Assembly: GCA_018971065.1 (NCBI GenBank) | Contig: JAGWVC010000041.1 | Location: forward strand, 1 to 32,674 | Reading direction: 5' to 3' | Origin: Sphingomonadales bacterium | Lineage (GTDB): Bacteria > Pseudomonadota > Alphaproteobacteria > Sphingomonadales > Sphingomonadaceae | Length of the DNA: 32,674 bases | Shown: in pieces, positions 1 to 8,428 of the stretch | Position numbering within the stretch: the first letter of the stretch is position 1 | Layout: each line of letters opens with the position of its first letter | Position numbers and translations under genes: made by a program | Notes under the pieces: generated by a model | The model's input: the letters and a program-made list of their open reading frames with translations, nothing else | The model's database searches: none | What the model was told of the DNA's origin: nothing

Positions 1-711
1 AGCGACGACGGCCTGTCGTTCACCATGCGCGACCGGCCGTCGCTGACGCCGGGGCCGGATTTCCTCGATGCGGGCGGCTGCGAGGACCCGACGCTGGTGA
101 TCGACGACAAGCGCTGGATCATCACTTACACCGGCGTGGACCACGCCCATGTCAGCGGGCAACTGCTGTACGCCACCGGTACCGGGCCGGATGACCTGGT
201 GAAGCAGGGCGTGGCGCTGGCGTCCTCGAAGACGCAGGGCAACACCAAGGAAGCGACGATCGGCCGGACCGTCGATGGCCGCTGGCGGCTCTACTACGAA
301 TATGCTTCGGAAGAGCATTCGCTGATCGGGCTGGCGCTGGGCGAGGGCGTCGCGGGGCCGTGGCACGAGCAGCCGCACCCGTTCGATCCGCGCCCCGACC
401 AGTGGGACGGCTGGCACTTGTCCACCGGGCCGATGTGGACCGCTGACGCCGACATGCCGGTGATGTTCTACAACGGCGCCACGCACGACGCCCGCTGGCG
501 GATCGGCTGGGTGGCGTTCGACAAGGACTATACCAAAGTGGTGGCGCGCTGCGCCGGGCCGCTGATCGTGCCCGATCCCTGTCCGGGCATTCCGGGCGTG
601 GACATGGCGTTCGCCGCCAGTTGCCTGGATGACGCCGACGGCACCTGCTGGCTCTATTACTCGGTCGAGGATCGTTTCCTGCAACGGGCGCGGATCAGGC
701 GGACTGCGTAA
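1..711 (+). CDS. GH130/GH43-like glycosidase-related protein (5' end outside window)
   Basis: The reading frame is open from base 1, so this is the C-terminal 236 residues of a longer protein; the first internal Met codon, at 25, is not the real start. The visible part reads as a five-bladed beta-propeller of the GH130/GH43/GH32 superfamily. It has a blade motif SDDGLSF at the window edge, then GCEDPTLV followed by a TYTG strand, which resembles the EDPR...TYTA block of GH130 mannoside phosphorylases, and later KEATIGR, an HLSTGP block and a FYNGATHD strand. Those families phosphorolyse or hydrolyse beta-linked mannosides and related glycans. The exact activity cannot be read from this fragment. 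The gene converges on the UdgX gene and their 3' ends overlap by 17 bp. The superfamily is fairly safe; the substrate is unknown. Confidence 0.7.
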   Translation, partial: SDDGLSFTMRDRPSLTPGPDFLDAGGCEDPTLVIDDKRWIITYTGVDHAHVSGQLLYATGTGPDDLVKQGVALASSKTQGNTKEATIGRTVDGRWRLYYEYASEEHSLIGLALGEGVAGPWHEQPHPFDPRPDQWDGWHLSTGPMWTADADMPVMFYNGATHDARWRIGWVAFDKDYTKVVARCAGPLIVPDPCPGIPGVDMAFAASCLDDADGTCWLYYSVEDRFLQRARIRRTA

Positions 712-2119
712 GCAGCGCGGCGGCCTGCTTCAGGTCTTCCCCGAAGCGCGCCTCCTCGCGCGCCTGCGCTTCCCCGTCGAGGCGGAGCAGGTAGCTGGGA
801 TGGGCGGTCAGCAGCAGCGAGGCGCCGTCGGGCAGCGTGATCGGCGCGCCGCGTTCGCGACCGATGGCGGGGGTGCGGCCCAGCAGGCCGCGTGCCGCGC
901 TGGCGCCAAGGGCGAGGATCAGCCGGGGCCGCACCAGCGCGCGTTCGCCGTCCAGCCACCAGCGGCACATGTCGATCTCGCCGGCGGTGGGCGTCTGGTG
1001 CAGGCGGTGCTGGCCGCGTGGCGCGAACTTGAAATGCTTGACCGCGTTGGTGATCCAGGCCGCGCCGGGATCGATGCCCGCCGCCGCCAGATGCCGGTCG
1101 AGCAGTTGCCCGGCCGGGCCGGCGAACGGGCGGCCTTCGTGCTCCTCGCTGTCACCCGGTTGTTCGCCGACGATCATCAAGGCCGCATCGGCCGGGCCTT
1201 CACCGGCGACGGCGCGGGTGCCGTTGCAGCCGATCGGGCATTTCCGGCAAGTCTGGATCGCGTCGGCAATTCCGGAAAGGCTGTGGGGCCGGTCGGACTC
1301 GTCGAACCGCGCAGGGGCATTGGCGTGCATCGCGGTCTCCCGTGCCCGGGCGCCGGCGATCATCGCGGGGATCAGCCGGGTTTCGGGCATCATGTGCCAG
1401 TACTTGCGCGGCATTTCCTTCAGCATCGCGCCCACCTTCAAACGCGCCGGGTTGAAGATCGACGCATAATAGCGGTGCCATGCCGCTTCGACGGGATCGG
1501 CAGAGGGTGCGTCGGACAGGTGGGCGCCGGGGCCTTCGTGCAAGCTGGCGCCGTCCCACAGCAGCGACAGCGCCGGGGTGAGGATCGACCAGCGCTGGCT
1601 GGCGAAGCGATCGACGAAGAAGCGGGCATTGGCGCGGAGGATGTGATGCTCGGGCTCGAACCAGGCGACGTAGTGCGGGCCGTCGCTTTCGGGCACCGCG
1701 CGGAAGCGCAGGAAGGCGCGCATCTTATGGATGTCGCGGCGGACCTGCCGGGCCAGCAGTTCGGCGCGGCGCACCTGCGGGTCGGCGGCCTGCTCCATCA
1801 GCCGGGGCGTGCGCTGCAACCGCCAGAGCAGGCGGTAGAGCAGGTCGAACCGGGCGGGATCGCGGTGCAGCGCGGCGTGCGCGGCCAGTTGCAGGAAGGC
1901 GCGGCTGGCGCGGGCGGGCGAGGCTTCGGATGCGGGCGGCGCGCCGCGCGCGGCGGTCGCGAACAGGCCGGCCGGGCATTCCCCCGCAACGTGCCATGCA
2001 ACATCATCGGGCGGCACGGCGGCGGCCAGCAGGCGCCGGGCTGTGGTGCGCCAGGCGTCGAAATCGTCGGGCGCGGTCAGTTCGACGCAGACGCCGTCGC
2101 GGGTTCGCGGGACGGTCAT
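695..2119 (-). CDS. udgX: DUF4130 / UdgX-family uracil-DNA glycosylase fusion
   Basis: A 474-residue protein with two parts. Residues about 85-260 match DUF4130 (TIGR03915), with its typical RYYASIFNPARLK and EMPRKYW strings. Residues about 280-470 are a UDG-superfamily domain of the UdgX type: a CRKC cysteine pair at 291-294, GEQPGD at 318-323, the R-loop containing RLHQTP with His374, and HPSYLLR at 440-446. In Mycobacterium smegmatis UdgX the equivalent histidine of the KRRIH loop bonds covalently to the abasic site after uracil is cut out, so the enzyme tags uracil-DNA tightly. Here the loop reads QHRLH, with the key His kept. The ATG start overlaps the stop of the upstream radical SAM gene (ATGA, 2116-2119), so the two are co-translated. 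This pairing is the reason for the radical SAM family name 'rSAM_link_UDG'. Family assignment is strong; covalent activity is inferred. Confidence 0.9.
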   Translation of the reverse strand: MTVPRTRDGVCVELTAPDDFDAWRTTARRLLAAAVPPDDVAWHVAGECPAGLFATAARGAPPASEASPARASRAFLQLAAHAALHRDPARFDLLYRLLWRLQRTPRLMEQAADPQVRRAELLARQVRRDIHKMRAFLRFRAVPESDGPHYVAWFEPEHHILRANARFFVDRFASQRWSILTPALSLLWDGASLHEGPGAHLSDAPSADPVEAAWHRYYASIFNPARLKVGAMLKEMPRKYWHMMPETRLIPAMIAGARARETAMHANAPARFDESDRPHSLSGIADAIQTCRKCPIGCNGTRAVAGEGPADAALMIVGEQPGDSEEHEGRPFAGPAGQLLDRHLAAAGIDPGAAWITNAVKHFKFAPRGQHRLHQTPTAGEIDMCRWWLDGERALVRPRLILALGASAARGLLGRTPAIGRERGAPITLPDGASLLLTAHPSYLLRLDGEAQAREEARFGEDLKQAAALLTQSA

Positions 2120-3360
2120 GCGAACAGTTCGAGCTGCTTTTCCCGCGGCGGCGCCAGCGTTGCGCGCAAGTCGGCGCGATCGGTCAGCGCGGTTGGTGTC
2201 CAGTCGGCGGCGGCGATGAACGGGCGCAGCCTGTCGATGCTGGTGGTCAGCTTCGCCAGATCAGCCAGCCGCAGCCGGGCATGACGGCGCGCGGCCAGCA
2301 GTGCCGTGACCGCGCGGGTGCCCAGCCCCGGCACGCGCAGCAGCGCCTCACGCGGGGCCTTGTTGATGTCCACCGGGAAAGCCTCGCGGAACCGCAGCGC
2401 CCAGGCCAGCTTCGGGTCGATGTCCAGAGGCAGCATTCCGTCCGGGTCCATCGCCGCGCCGACCTCCTGCGGGGTGTAGCCATAGAAGCGCAGCAGCCAG
2501 TCCGACTGGTAGAGCCGGTGTTCGCGCAGCAGCGGTGGGCGTTGCAACGGCAGGATGGCGCTGGCGTCGGGGATCGGGCTGAAGGCGGAATAGTAGACCC
2601 GGCGCAGGCGGAAATCGCCATAGAGCGCGGCGGCGCGGCCGACGATGCGGGCGTCGTTGGCATCATCGGCGCCGACGATCATCTGCGTGGACTGGCCGGC
2701 GGGGGCGAATGGCGGGGCGTGGCGGAAGCGCTTGCCGGCGTCCTTCGCCGCGATGATCGCCTGCGACAGGTGATTCATGGCGCCGGCGATGGTGCCGCTG
2801 TTCTTGTCGGGCGCGAGCCGGGCCAGCCCGGCATCGGTGGGCAGTTCGACGTTGATCGAGACGCGGTCGGCCCACAGGCCCGCCTGCCGGACCAGTTCGG
2901 GATCGGCCTCGGGGATCGACTTCAGGTGGATATAGCCGCGAAACCGGTGATCCTTGCGCAGGCAGCGGGCCACCTCGATCATCTGTTCCATCGTGTGGTT
3001 GGACGAGCGGACGATGCCCGAGGAGAGGAACAGCCCTTCGATGTAATTGCGGCGATAGAACCCCAGCGTCAGGTCCACCACCTCCTGGGGGGTGAACCGC
3101 GCGCGCGGCGTGTTCGAGCTCTTGCGGTTGATGCAGTAATGGCAATCGAAGATGCAGTGATTGGTCAGCAGCAGCTTGAGCAGCGAGATGCAGCGGCCAT
3201 CGGGCGCATAGGCGTGGCAGATGCCCATGCCTTCGGTGGAGCCCAGGCCCTTGCCGTCGCGGCTGTTGCGTTTTGCCGTGCCCGAGGACGCACACGAGGC
3301 ATCGTACTTGGCGGCGTCGGCGAGGATGGCGAGGCGGTCGAGAAGGTCGTCGGCGGGCAT
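2116..3360 (-). CDS. Putative DNA modification/repair radical SAM protein (TIGR03916-like)
   Basis: A 414-residue radical SAM enzyme. The [4Fe-4S] motif is CIFDCHYC (Cys69, Cys73, Cys76). A TIM-barrel core follows. Near the C-terminus, about residues 334-360, lies a helix-hairpin-helix segment around RVPGLGTRAV, a DNA-binding fold. The conserved N-terminal block (ILADAAKYDASCASSG) is typical of TIGR03916, proteins encoded next to UDG-like genes; the reaction has not been established to my knowledge. The last residues, QLELFA, resemble a beta-clamp-binding peptide. I chose ATG 3360 because AAAAGGAAC precedes it at ribosome-binding distance; in-frame ATGs at 3381 and 3396 lie upstream. A GTTC-N7-GTTC site sits 4-18 bp upstream of this start. 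It is the first gene of a two-gene operon with UdgX. Confidence 0.88.
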   Translation of the reverse strand: MPADDLLDRLAILADAAKYDASCASSGTAKRNSRDGKGLGSTEGMGICHAYAPDGRCISLLKLLLTNHCIFDCHYCINRKSSNTPRARFTPQEVVDLTLGFYRRNYIEGLFLSSGIVRSSNHTMEQMIEVARCLRKDHRFRGYIHLKSIPEADPELVRQAGLWADRVSINVELPTDAGLARLAPDKNSGTIAGAMNHLSQAIIAAKDAGKRFRHAPPFAPAGQSTQMIVGADDANDARIVGRAAALYGDFRLRRVYYSAFSPIPDASAILPLQRPPLLREHRLYQSDWLLRFYGYTPQEVGAAMDPDGMLPLDIDPKLAWALRFREAFPVDINKAPREALLRVPGLGTRAVTALLAARRHARLRLADLAKLTTSIDRLRPFIAAADWTPTALTDRADLRATLAPPREKQLELFA

Positions 3361-3363
3361 GAT

Positions 3364-3378
3364 GTTCCTTTTATGTTC
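3364..3378 (-). promoter_or_regulatory. LexA (SOS) box, GTTC-N7-GTTC
   Basis: The plus strand reads GTTC, seven bases, GTTC, exactly the alphaproteobacterial LexA consensus. It begins 3 bp upstream of the chosen start of the radical SAM repair gene and overlaps both its Shine-Dalgarno-like AAAGGA and a possible -10 (CATAAA read on the minus strand, with TTGCAC about 15-16 bp further upstream). LexA bound here would block the operon until DNA damage. The consensus match is seen directly; binding is inferred. Confidence 0.7.
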
Positions 3379-3519
3379 CATTAATCGAGCGTGCAAGCGG
3401 GGTTGCCGGATTTGCGACGAGCGGCGGCTTGACTAACGCCGGGGGGCCTTCATTATCGCGGGTAGCAAGTGCTTGGTCGGGTGAGGCCGCACGCAAGGGG
3501 TGGGGAGGCCGGGCGGCGC

Positions 3520-5574
3520 ATGAAGCGCGATGTCCTGATCGGGATCGACGTGGGCGGCACCTTCACCGATGCGGTGGTGATCGTGGCCGGGCGACCGTTC
3601 CGCGCCAAAAGCCCCAGCACCTATCCGCGCATCGGTGAGGGCGTGCTGGCGTCGTGCCGGCTGGCGGCGCGCGCGGCGGGGGCTGATCTGGACACCCTGC
3701 TGCCGCGCGTGCGCCGGTTCGGGCTGGGCACCACGGCGGTAACCAACGTGATCGCCACCCGCACCGGGCTGAAGGTGGGGCTGCTGACCACCAAGGGCTT
3801 CGAGGAAACGCTGCGACTGGCGCGCGGGCGCACGCAGGAAGTGGATGGCTGGCTGCAATCGGTGGACGCGCTGGTCGATCGGCGGATGATCGCGGGCATC
3901 GACGAGCGGATCGACCGCAACGGCGTGGTGCTGCGGGCGCTGGATGCGGCGGAAGTGTTGGCCGAGGGGCGGCGGCTGGCGGCGCAAGGGGCGCAGAGCC
4001 TGGCGGTGTCGTTCCTGTGGTCGTTCCACAACCCGGTGCACGAGGCGGAGGCGCTGCGGCTGCTGCGCGCCGAATTCCCCGGCCTGCCGGTGACCGGCGG
4101 GGCCGAACTGCGCCCGGTGATCCGCGAGTATGAGCGCACCACGCTGGCGGTGCTGAATGCCTATGCCCACGGCGCCTATGCCGGGGTGGAAGGGCTGGCC
4201 GAGGAACTGCGCGCCGGCGGGCTGGAGGCGCCGGTGCTGCTGTGCCATTCGGGCGGCGGGGCAATCTCGATCCCCGAGGCGCGCGAGCAGCCGGTGTGGC
4301 TGGCGGCGTCCGGCCCGGCGGCGGGGGTGGCGGCGGCGGCGTCGATCGCGCGGATGGCCGGCGAGGATCGCGTGCTGACCGGCGATCTGGGCGGCACCTC
4401 GTTCGATGTCGCGCATCTGGCCGATGGCGCCCCGGCGCGGACTCAGCGCGGCAACCTGATGGGGTTCTGGACCGCCTTGCCGCGTGTCGATGTCGAATCG
4501 GTGGGGGCAGGCGGTGGCTCGCTGGCCTGGGCGGACGAGCGGGGGATGTTGCGGGTGGGGCCGCGTTCGGCCGGGTCGTCGCCGGGGCCGGTGTGCTATG
4601 GCCGTGGTGGCACGCAGCCGGCGCTGACCGATGCGCTGCTGGCGCTGGGTTACCTCGATCCGGCGCGGTTCCTGGGTGGGGCGATGGCGCTGGATGGCGA
4701 TGGCGCGGTGGCGGCGCTGGCCGGGTTGGGGGCGCCGCTGGGGCTGGCGGCGGTGGAAACGGCGTGGGGCGTCCGCGCGCTGGCACTGGCCGAGATGGTC
4801 AAGGCGGTGCGGGCGCGTCTGTCATCGCACGCGCTGGCGGCGGCCGAGCATTGCCTGGTCTCCTATGGTGGCTGCGGGGCGCTGTTCGCTGCCGAAGTGG
4901 CGCGCAATGCCGGGCTGAAGCGGGTGCTGGTTCCCGAGCTGGCGTCGGTGCTTTCGGCCTATGGTGCGGCAACGATGGACATAAGGCGTGAGCGGCTGGC
5001 CAGCGTGCTGAAGGCGCTGCCGTGCGATGCCGGGTTGATCGACGCGACACTGGATGGTTTGGGCCAGCAGGCCGGGGCCGATCTGGCGGCGGATGGCGTG
5101 CCGGAGGCGGCACGCACAGTGCGGTTCGAGGCGGACATGCGGTTCTTCGGCCAGCGCTGGGAACTGGCGGTGGCCTTGCCCGAGGCCCCGGCGGTGGGGG
5201 ATGGCGGCGCACAGATGGAAGCGCTGTTCCGCGCCGAGTATCTGCGGCGGTTCGGGGCGGCGGCGACGACGGGTTCGGGCGTGGTCGAACTGGTGGGCAT
5301 TCGCGCCATCGGCATCGGGCGGATGGCGGTGGAGGAGGTGGTTTCCGCAGGCGGTTCGGGCAGCGCCGCGCCGGTGGGGCAGCGGGCGGTGCAGGTGGTG
5401 CGGGACGGCGGGCCATCGATTGTGGCGGTGTACGATGCGGGCGCGCTGGGCGAGGGCGCTTTCCTCCCCGGCCCGGCGCTGATCGACAGCCAGGATACGA
5501 CGATCTGGATACCCGGCGGCATGGCGGCAACGATGCTGGCCGGGGGCACGCTGGCCATCGAGGTGAGGGCATGA
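3520..5574 (+). CDS. hyuA: Hydantoinase/oxoprolinase family subunit A (HyuA-like)
   Basis: A 684-residue protein of the HyuA family, the ATP-binding subunit of two-subunit ATP-dependent enzymes (N-methylhydantoinase, caprolactamase, and acetone or acetophenone carboxylase relatives). The N-terminus carries the phosphate-binding motif IGIDVGGTFTDAVV (about residues 7-20), and a second ASKHA-type motif, GDLGGTSFDV, lies near residue 290. I start it at ATG 3520, with GGGGAGG upstream, rather than at an in-frame ATG 51 bp earlier, because the family begins right before the DVGGTFTD strand. It overlaps hyuB by ATGA (5571-5574) and heads a five-gene operon. Family members activate an amide or ketone with ATP. 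The real substrate here cannot be told from sequence. Confidence 0.9.
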   Translation: MKRDVLIGIDVGGTFTDAVVIVAGRPFRAKSPSTYPRIGEGVLASCRLAARAAGADLDTLLPRVRRFGLGTTAVTNVIATRTGLKVGLLTTKGFEETLRLARGRTQEVDGWLQSVDALVDRRMIAGIDERIDRNGVVLRALDAAEVLAEGRRLAAQGAQSLAVSFLWSFHNPVHEAEALRLLRAEFPGLPVTGGAELRPVIREYERTTLAVLNAYAHGAYAGVEGLAEELRAGGLEAPVLLCHSGGGAISIPEAREQPVWLAASGPAAGVAAAASIARMAGEDRVLTGDLGGTSFDVAHLADGAPARTQRGNLMGFWTALPRVDVESVGAGGGSLAWADERGMLRVGPRSAGSSPGPVCYGRGGTQPALTDALLALGYLDPARFLGGAMALDGDGAVAALAGLGAPLGLAAVETAWGVRALALAEMVKAVRARLSSHALAAAEHCLVSYGGCGALFAAEVARNAGLKRVLVPELASVLSAYGAATMDIRRERLASVLKALPCDAGLIDATLDGLGQQAGADLAADGVPEAARTVRFEADMRFFGQRWELAVALPEAPAVGDGGAQMEALFRAEYLRRFGAAATTGSGVVELVGIRAIGIGRMAVEEVVSAGGSGSAAPVGQRAVQVVRDGGPSIVAVYDAGALGEGAFLPGPALIDSQDTTIWIPGGMAATMLAGGTLAIEVRA

Positions 5575-7661
5575 CCGCTATAGACCCGATCATTCCCGAA
5601 CTGCTGCGCGCGCGGCTGGAAGCCATCGGGCAGGAAGCCGGCGCGGCGGTGCAGCAGACCGCAATCAGTCCGATCGTCACCGAAAGCAAGGACTACTCGG
5701 TGACGATCCTCGACGCCGAGGGTGCGATCGTCTGCGCGCACGGGCTGGTGGACCTGCATTTCGGCGCGGTGATGCACGCCGTTCGATCGACCATCGCGCT
5801 GCATGGGACGAGCATTGCCGAGGGCGACGTGTTCCTGGCCAACGACCCGCATTCGGGCGGCGGGCTGCATCCGCAGGACGTGGTGATCCAGCGGCCGGTC
5901 TATGTCGATGGCGTGCGCGTGGCGTGGGTGGCGCTGGCGGCGCACATGATGGACATGGGCGGAATGGTGCCGGGATCGTCGGCGCCGATGGCCACCGAAT
6001 GCTATCAGGAAGCTCTGCGGCTGCCGCCGGTGCGGCTGATCGCGCAGCGGGTGGAGTGCGCCGACATCTGGGCGATCCTGCGCACCAATATCCGCAGTTC
6101 CGACCTGGTCGAAATGGACATGCGCAGCCTGGTGATCGGCGGCGCGGTGGCCGAGGCGAAGCTGGTTGAGCTGGTGCGCGAGATGGGGCGCGACGGTTTC
6201 GTGGCCGCCGGGCGCGCGCTGGTGGACGGCGCGGAAAGCGTGCTGCGCGCGCGGATCGGGGCGCTGGAGGACGGGGTCTATCGCGCGACGGCGTGGATCG
6301 AATATGGCGACGACGTGCTGCGGATGCCGTGCGAAATGCGGGTCAATGGCGACCGGCTGGTGTTCGACCTGACCGGGGCGCCGCCACAGGTGCCGAAGTT
6401 CTTCAATTCCAAGCCGTACATCGTGCGCGCCATGATCGCGCCGCGCCTGCGGCAGATCCTGGCGCCGGGGCTGCCGTTCAACCAGTCGGCACTGACCGTC
6501 ACCGAGATCGAGAGCACGCCGGGCACGCTGGTGGATTGCACGCTGCCCGCGCCGATCGCCGCGGCGCACACCGATGCCTGCATGGCGGTGAACACCGCCG
6601 CCGCGCAGTGCCTGCAACTGGCGCTGCAGGCCTCGCCGGATGCCTTGCACCGTGACGCGGTTACCGCGCCGCTGCTGGCCGCCTATGGCACCGGGCGCTG
6701 GACGTATCTGGACGAGCGCGGGGCGCGGCGGGTCTATACGCTGATCGACGGGGCGTTCTGTGGCAGCCCGGCGGCGGCCGGGCGCGATGGCATCGACATC
6801 AAGTCCAGCCTGATGCCGGGCGGCAACCAGTTGGAATTCGCCGATGTCGAGATGCTGGAGGCGGCTTATCCGGTGCTGTTCCGTGAGCGCAAGGCGACGA
6901 CGGGGTTCCACGGCTATGGCCGCCAGCGCTCGGGCACCGGCTGCGAGGAAAGCTTTACCGCGCACGGTACCGAGACCTTGCAGGGCAACATGACCGGCAC
7001 GCGGGCGTGGTTCCCGACGCTGGGCAGCGCCGGCGGATTTCCCGGCGCGACGATGCGGTTCGCGGTGCGGCGGGTCGATGGCACGATCGATCCGGTGGGC
7101 ATCCACCAGGTGGGGGTGTCGGTGGCGCCGGGCGATCGCTTCGAGATGATCTGCGCCAGCGGCGGCGGGCATGGCGATCCGCTGGACCGCGATGTGGCGG
7201 CGGTGGCGGCGGACCTGGCGCAATCGCGGGTCGATCCGGGGACGGCAAGCGCCGTTTATGGTGCGGTTATCGTTGCGGGAACGCTGGACGAGGCGGCGAC
7301 GGCGGCGCGGCGCGAGGCGATGCGGCGCGAACGATTGGCGCAGGCGCGGGCGGCGGCGCGCGCGACCGGGCTGGTCGATGCGGCGGGCGGGCAGGCGGGC
7401 GACCTGCCGTTGCATCCCGGTGTGGTCCAGCGCGGCAATCGCGCGGTGGCGGTGGTATCGGGCGCGGTGCTGGCGGTGGCGCCGGGGAACTGGCTGGATG
7501 GTTGTCCGCTGCTGGACGCGCGGATCGACGAGCGGGTGGGCGGGTTGTACACCCGCGCGCATCTCGATCCGCTGACCGGGCGCACGCTGCATGTCGATGT
7601 CATTCGTGCCGGTGATCCGCCGTGCATAGCCGTGATGCCCGCGCGCTGGGTGAAAGCTTGA
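5571..7661 (+). CDS. hyuB: Hydantoinase B/oxoprolinase family subunit (HyuB-like)
   Basis: A 696-residue partner of the preceding HyuA. The N-terminus (PIIPELLRARLEAIGQEAGA) and the metal-site-like block NDPHSGG at 91-97, followed by His100 and Asp103, are hallmarks of the family, in which NDPYxGGTHxxD is usual. Further conserved blocks include a SSAPMATE-type segment, IRSSDLVEMDMR and a late GGGHGDPLDRD segment. The start codon lies inside the end of hyuA (ATGA), indicating translational coupling as expected for a stoichiometric complex. The stop codon TGA at 7659-7661 adjoins the Shine-Dalgarno sequence of the next gene. HyuB is usually taken as the catalytic subunit for the second half-reaction. 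The substrate is unknown; hydantoin, lactam and ketone roles all remain possible. Confidence 0.9.
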   Translation: MTAIDPIIPELLRARLEAIGQEAGAAVQQTAISPIVTESKDYSVTILDAEGAIVCAHGLVDLHFGAVMHAVRSTIALHGTSIAEGDVFLANDPHSGGGLHPQDVVIQRPVYVDGVRVAWVALAAHMMDMGGMVPGSSAPMATECYQEALRLPPVRLIAQRVECADIWAILRTNIRSSDLVEMDMRSLVIGGAVAEAKLVELVREMGRDGFVAAGRALVDGAESVLRARIGALEDGVYRATAWIEYGDDVLRMPCEMRVNGDRLVFDLTGAPPQVPKFFNSKPYIVRAMIAPRLRQILAPGLPFNQSALTVTEIESTPGTLVDCTLPAPIAAAHTDACMAVNTAAAQCLQLALQASPDALHRDAVTAPLLAAYGTGRWTYLDERGARRVYTLIDGAFCGSPAAAGRDGIDIKSSLMPGGNQLEFADVEMLEAAYPVLFRERKATTGFHGYGRQRSGTGCEESFTAHGTETLQGNMTGTRAWFPTLGSAGGFPGATMRFAVRRVDGTIDPVGIHQVGVSVAPGDRFEMICASGGGHGDPLDRDVAAVAADLAQSRVDPGTASAVYGAVIVAGTLDEAATAARREAMRRERLAQARAAARATGLVDAAGGQAGDLPLHPGVVQRGNRAVAVVSGAVLAVAPGNWLDGCPLLDARIDERVGGLYTRAHLDPLTGRTLHVDVIRAGDPPCIAVMPARWVKA

Positions 7662-7672
7662 GAGGAAGCAGT

Positions 7673-8407
7673 ATGGAAGCCGTTTCGATCCGCACGCCGG
7701 ACGGGGATTGCCGTTCGTGGTTCTTCACGCCCGAAGGGGAAGGGCCGTGGCCGGGGGCGATCTTCTTCATGGACGGGCTGGCGATCCGCCCGGTGCTGTT
7801 CCAGATGGCGCAGCGGCTGGCCGATCATGGCTATGCGGTGCTGCTGCCCGACATGTTCTGGCGCGCGGGGCCTTATGAACCGCTGGATGTGAAGGCGGTG
7901 TTTGCCGGGGGCAGCGTCAGCAAGGCGATCGGGCACTTGTTCGGCAGCACTGACAAGACGCGCGGCGCGGCCGATACCGGCGCGTTCCTCGACTGGCTGG
8001 CGGCAAACCCGAAAGTGTCGGGCAGCAAGGTGGGCACCACCGGCTATTGCATGGGCGGCGCGGCGTCGCTGGTGGCGGCGGGGACCTATCCCGATCGCGT
8101 CGCGGCGGCGGCGAGCTTCCACGGCGGTGGCCTCGCCACCGACGATGCCGACAGCCCGCACCTGCTGGCGCCGAAGATGAAGGCGCGTGTCCTTGTCGCG
8201 GGGGCGGATAACGATGCCTCGTATCCGCCCGAGATGGAGGCGCGGCTGGATGCGGCGCTGACGGCGGCCGGGGTGCAGCATGTCTGCGAAGTGTATCCGG
8301 GCGCGCTGCATGGCTGGACGATGGCCGACTTCCCGATCTACAACGCGGAGGCGGCCGAGCGGCACTGGACCGAACTGCTGGCATTGTTCGATGCCGCGCT
8401 GAAATAG
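7673..8407 (+). CDS. Dienelactone hydrolase family protein
   Basis: A 244-residue alpha/beta hydrolase of the dienelactone hydrolase family. The nucleophile elbow reads GYCMGG with Cys126 as nucleophile, as in true dienelactone hydrolases where Cys replaces Ser. The acid is in the GADND segment (Asp179 or Asp181) and the base is His213 in LHGW, completing a Cys-Asp-His triad in the right order. The chosen ATG at 7673 has AGAGGAAG 5-12 bp upstream; an in-frame ATG at 7622 would overlap hyuB by 40 bp and lacks such a signal. It sits 11 bp after hyuB, so it should be co-transcribed. Members cleave lactones and esters in aromatic and other catabolic routes. The substrate is not predictable. Confidence 0.9.
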   Translation: MEAVSIRTPDGDCRSWFFTPEGEGPWPGAIFFMDGLAIRPVLFQMAQRLADHGYAVLLPDMFWRAGPYEPLDVKAVFAGGSVSKAIGHLFGSTDKTRGAADTGAFLDWLAANPKVSGSKVGTTGYCMGGAASLVAAGTYPDRVAAAASFHGGGLATDDADSPHLLAPKMKARVLVAGADNDASYPPEMEARLDAALTAAGVQHVCEVYPGALHGWTMADFPIYNAEAAERHWTELLALFDAALK

Positions 8408-8428
8408 CGCGGCAAGCGGGGGGACGGG

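Noticed and set aside
629..2284. Long open frame on the plus strand opposite UdgX
   Set aside because: It is antisense to a protein with clear UdgX and DUF4130 motifs and has the Arg/Gly/Ala-rich make-up of a GC-rich shadow frame. The same holds for the long minus-strand frames opposite hyuB, hyuA and the MFS gene, and for the plus-strand frame running through gyrA.
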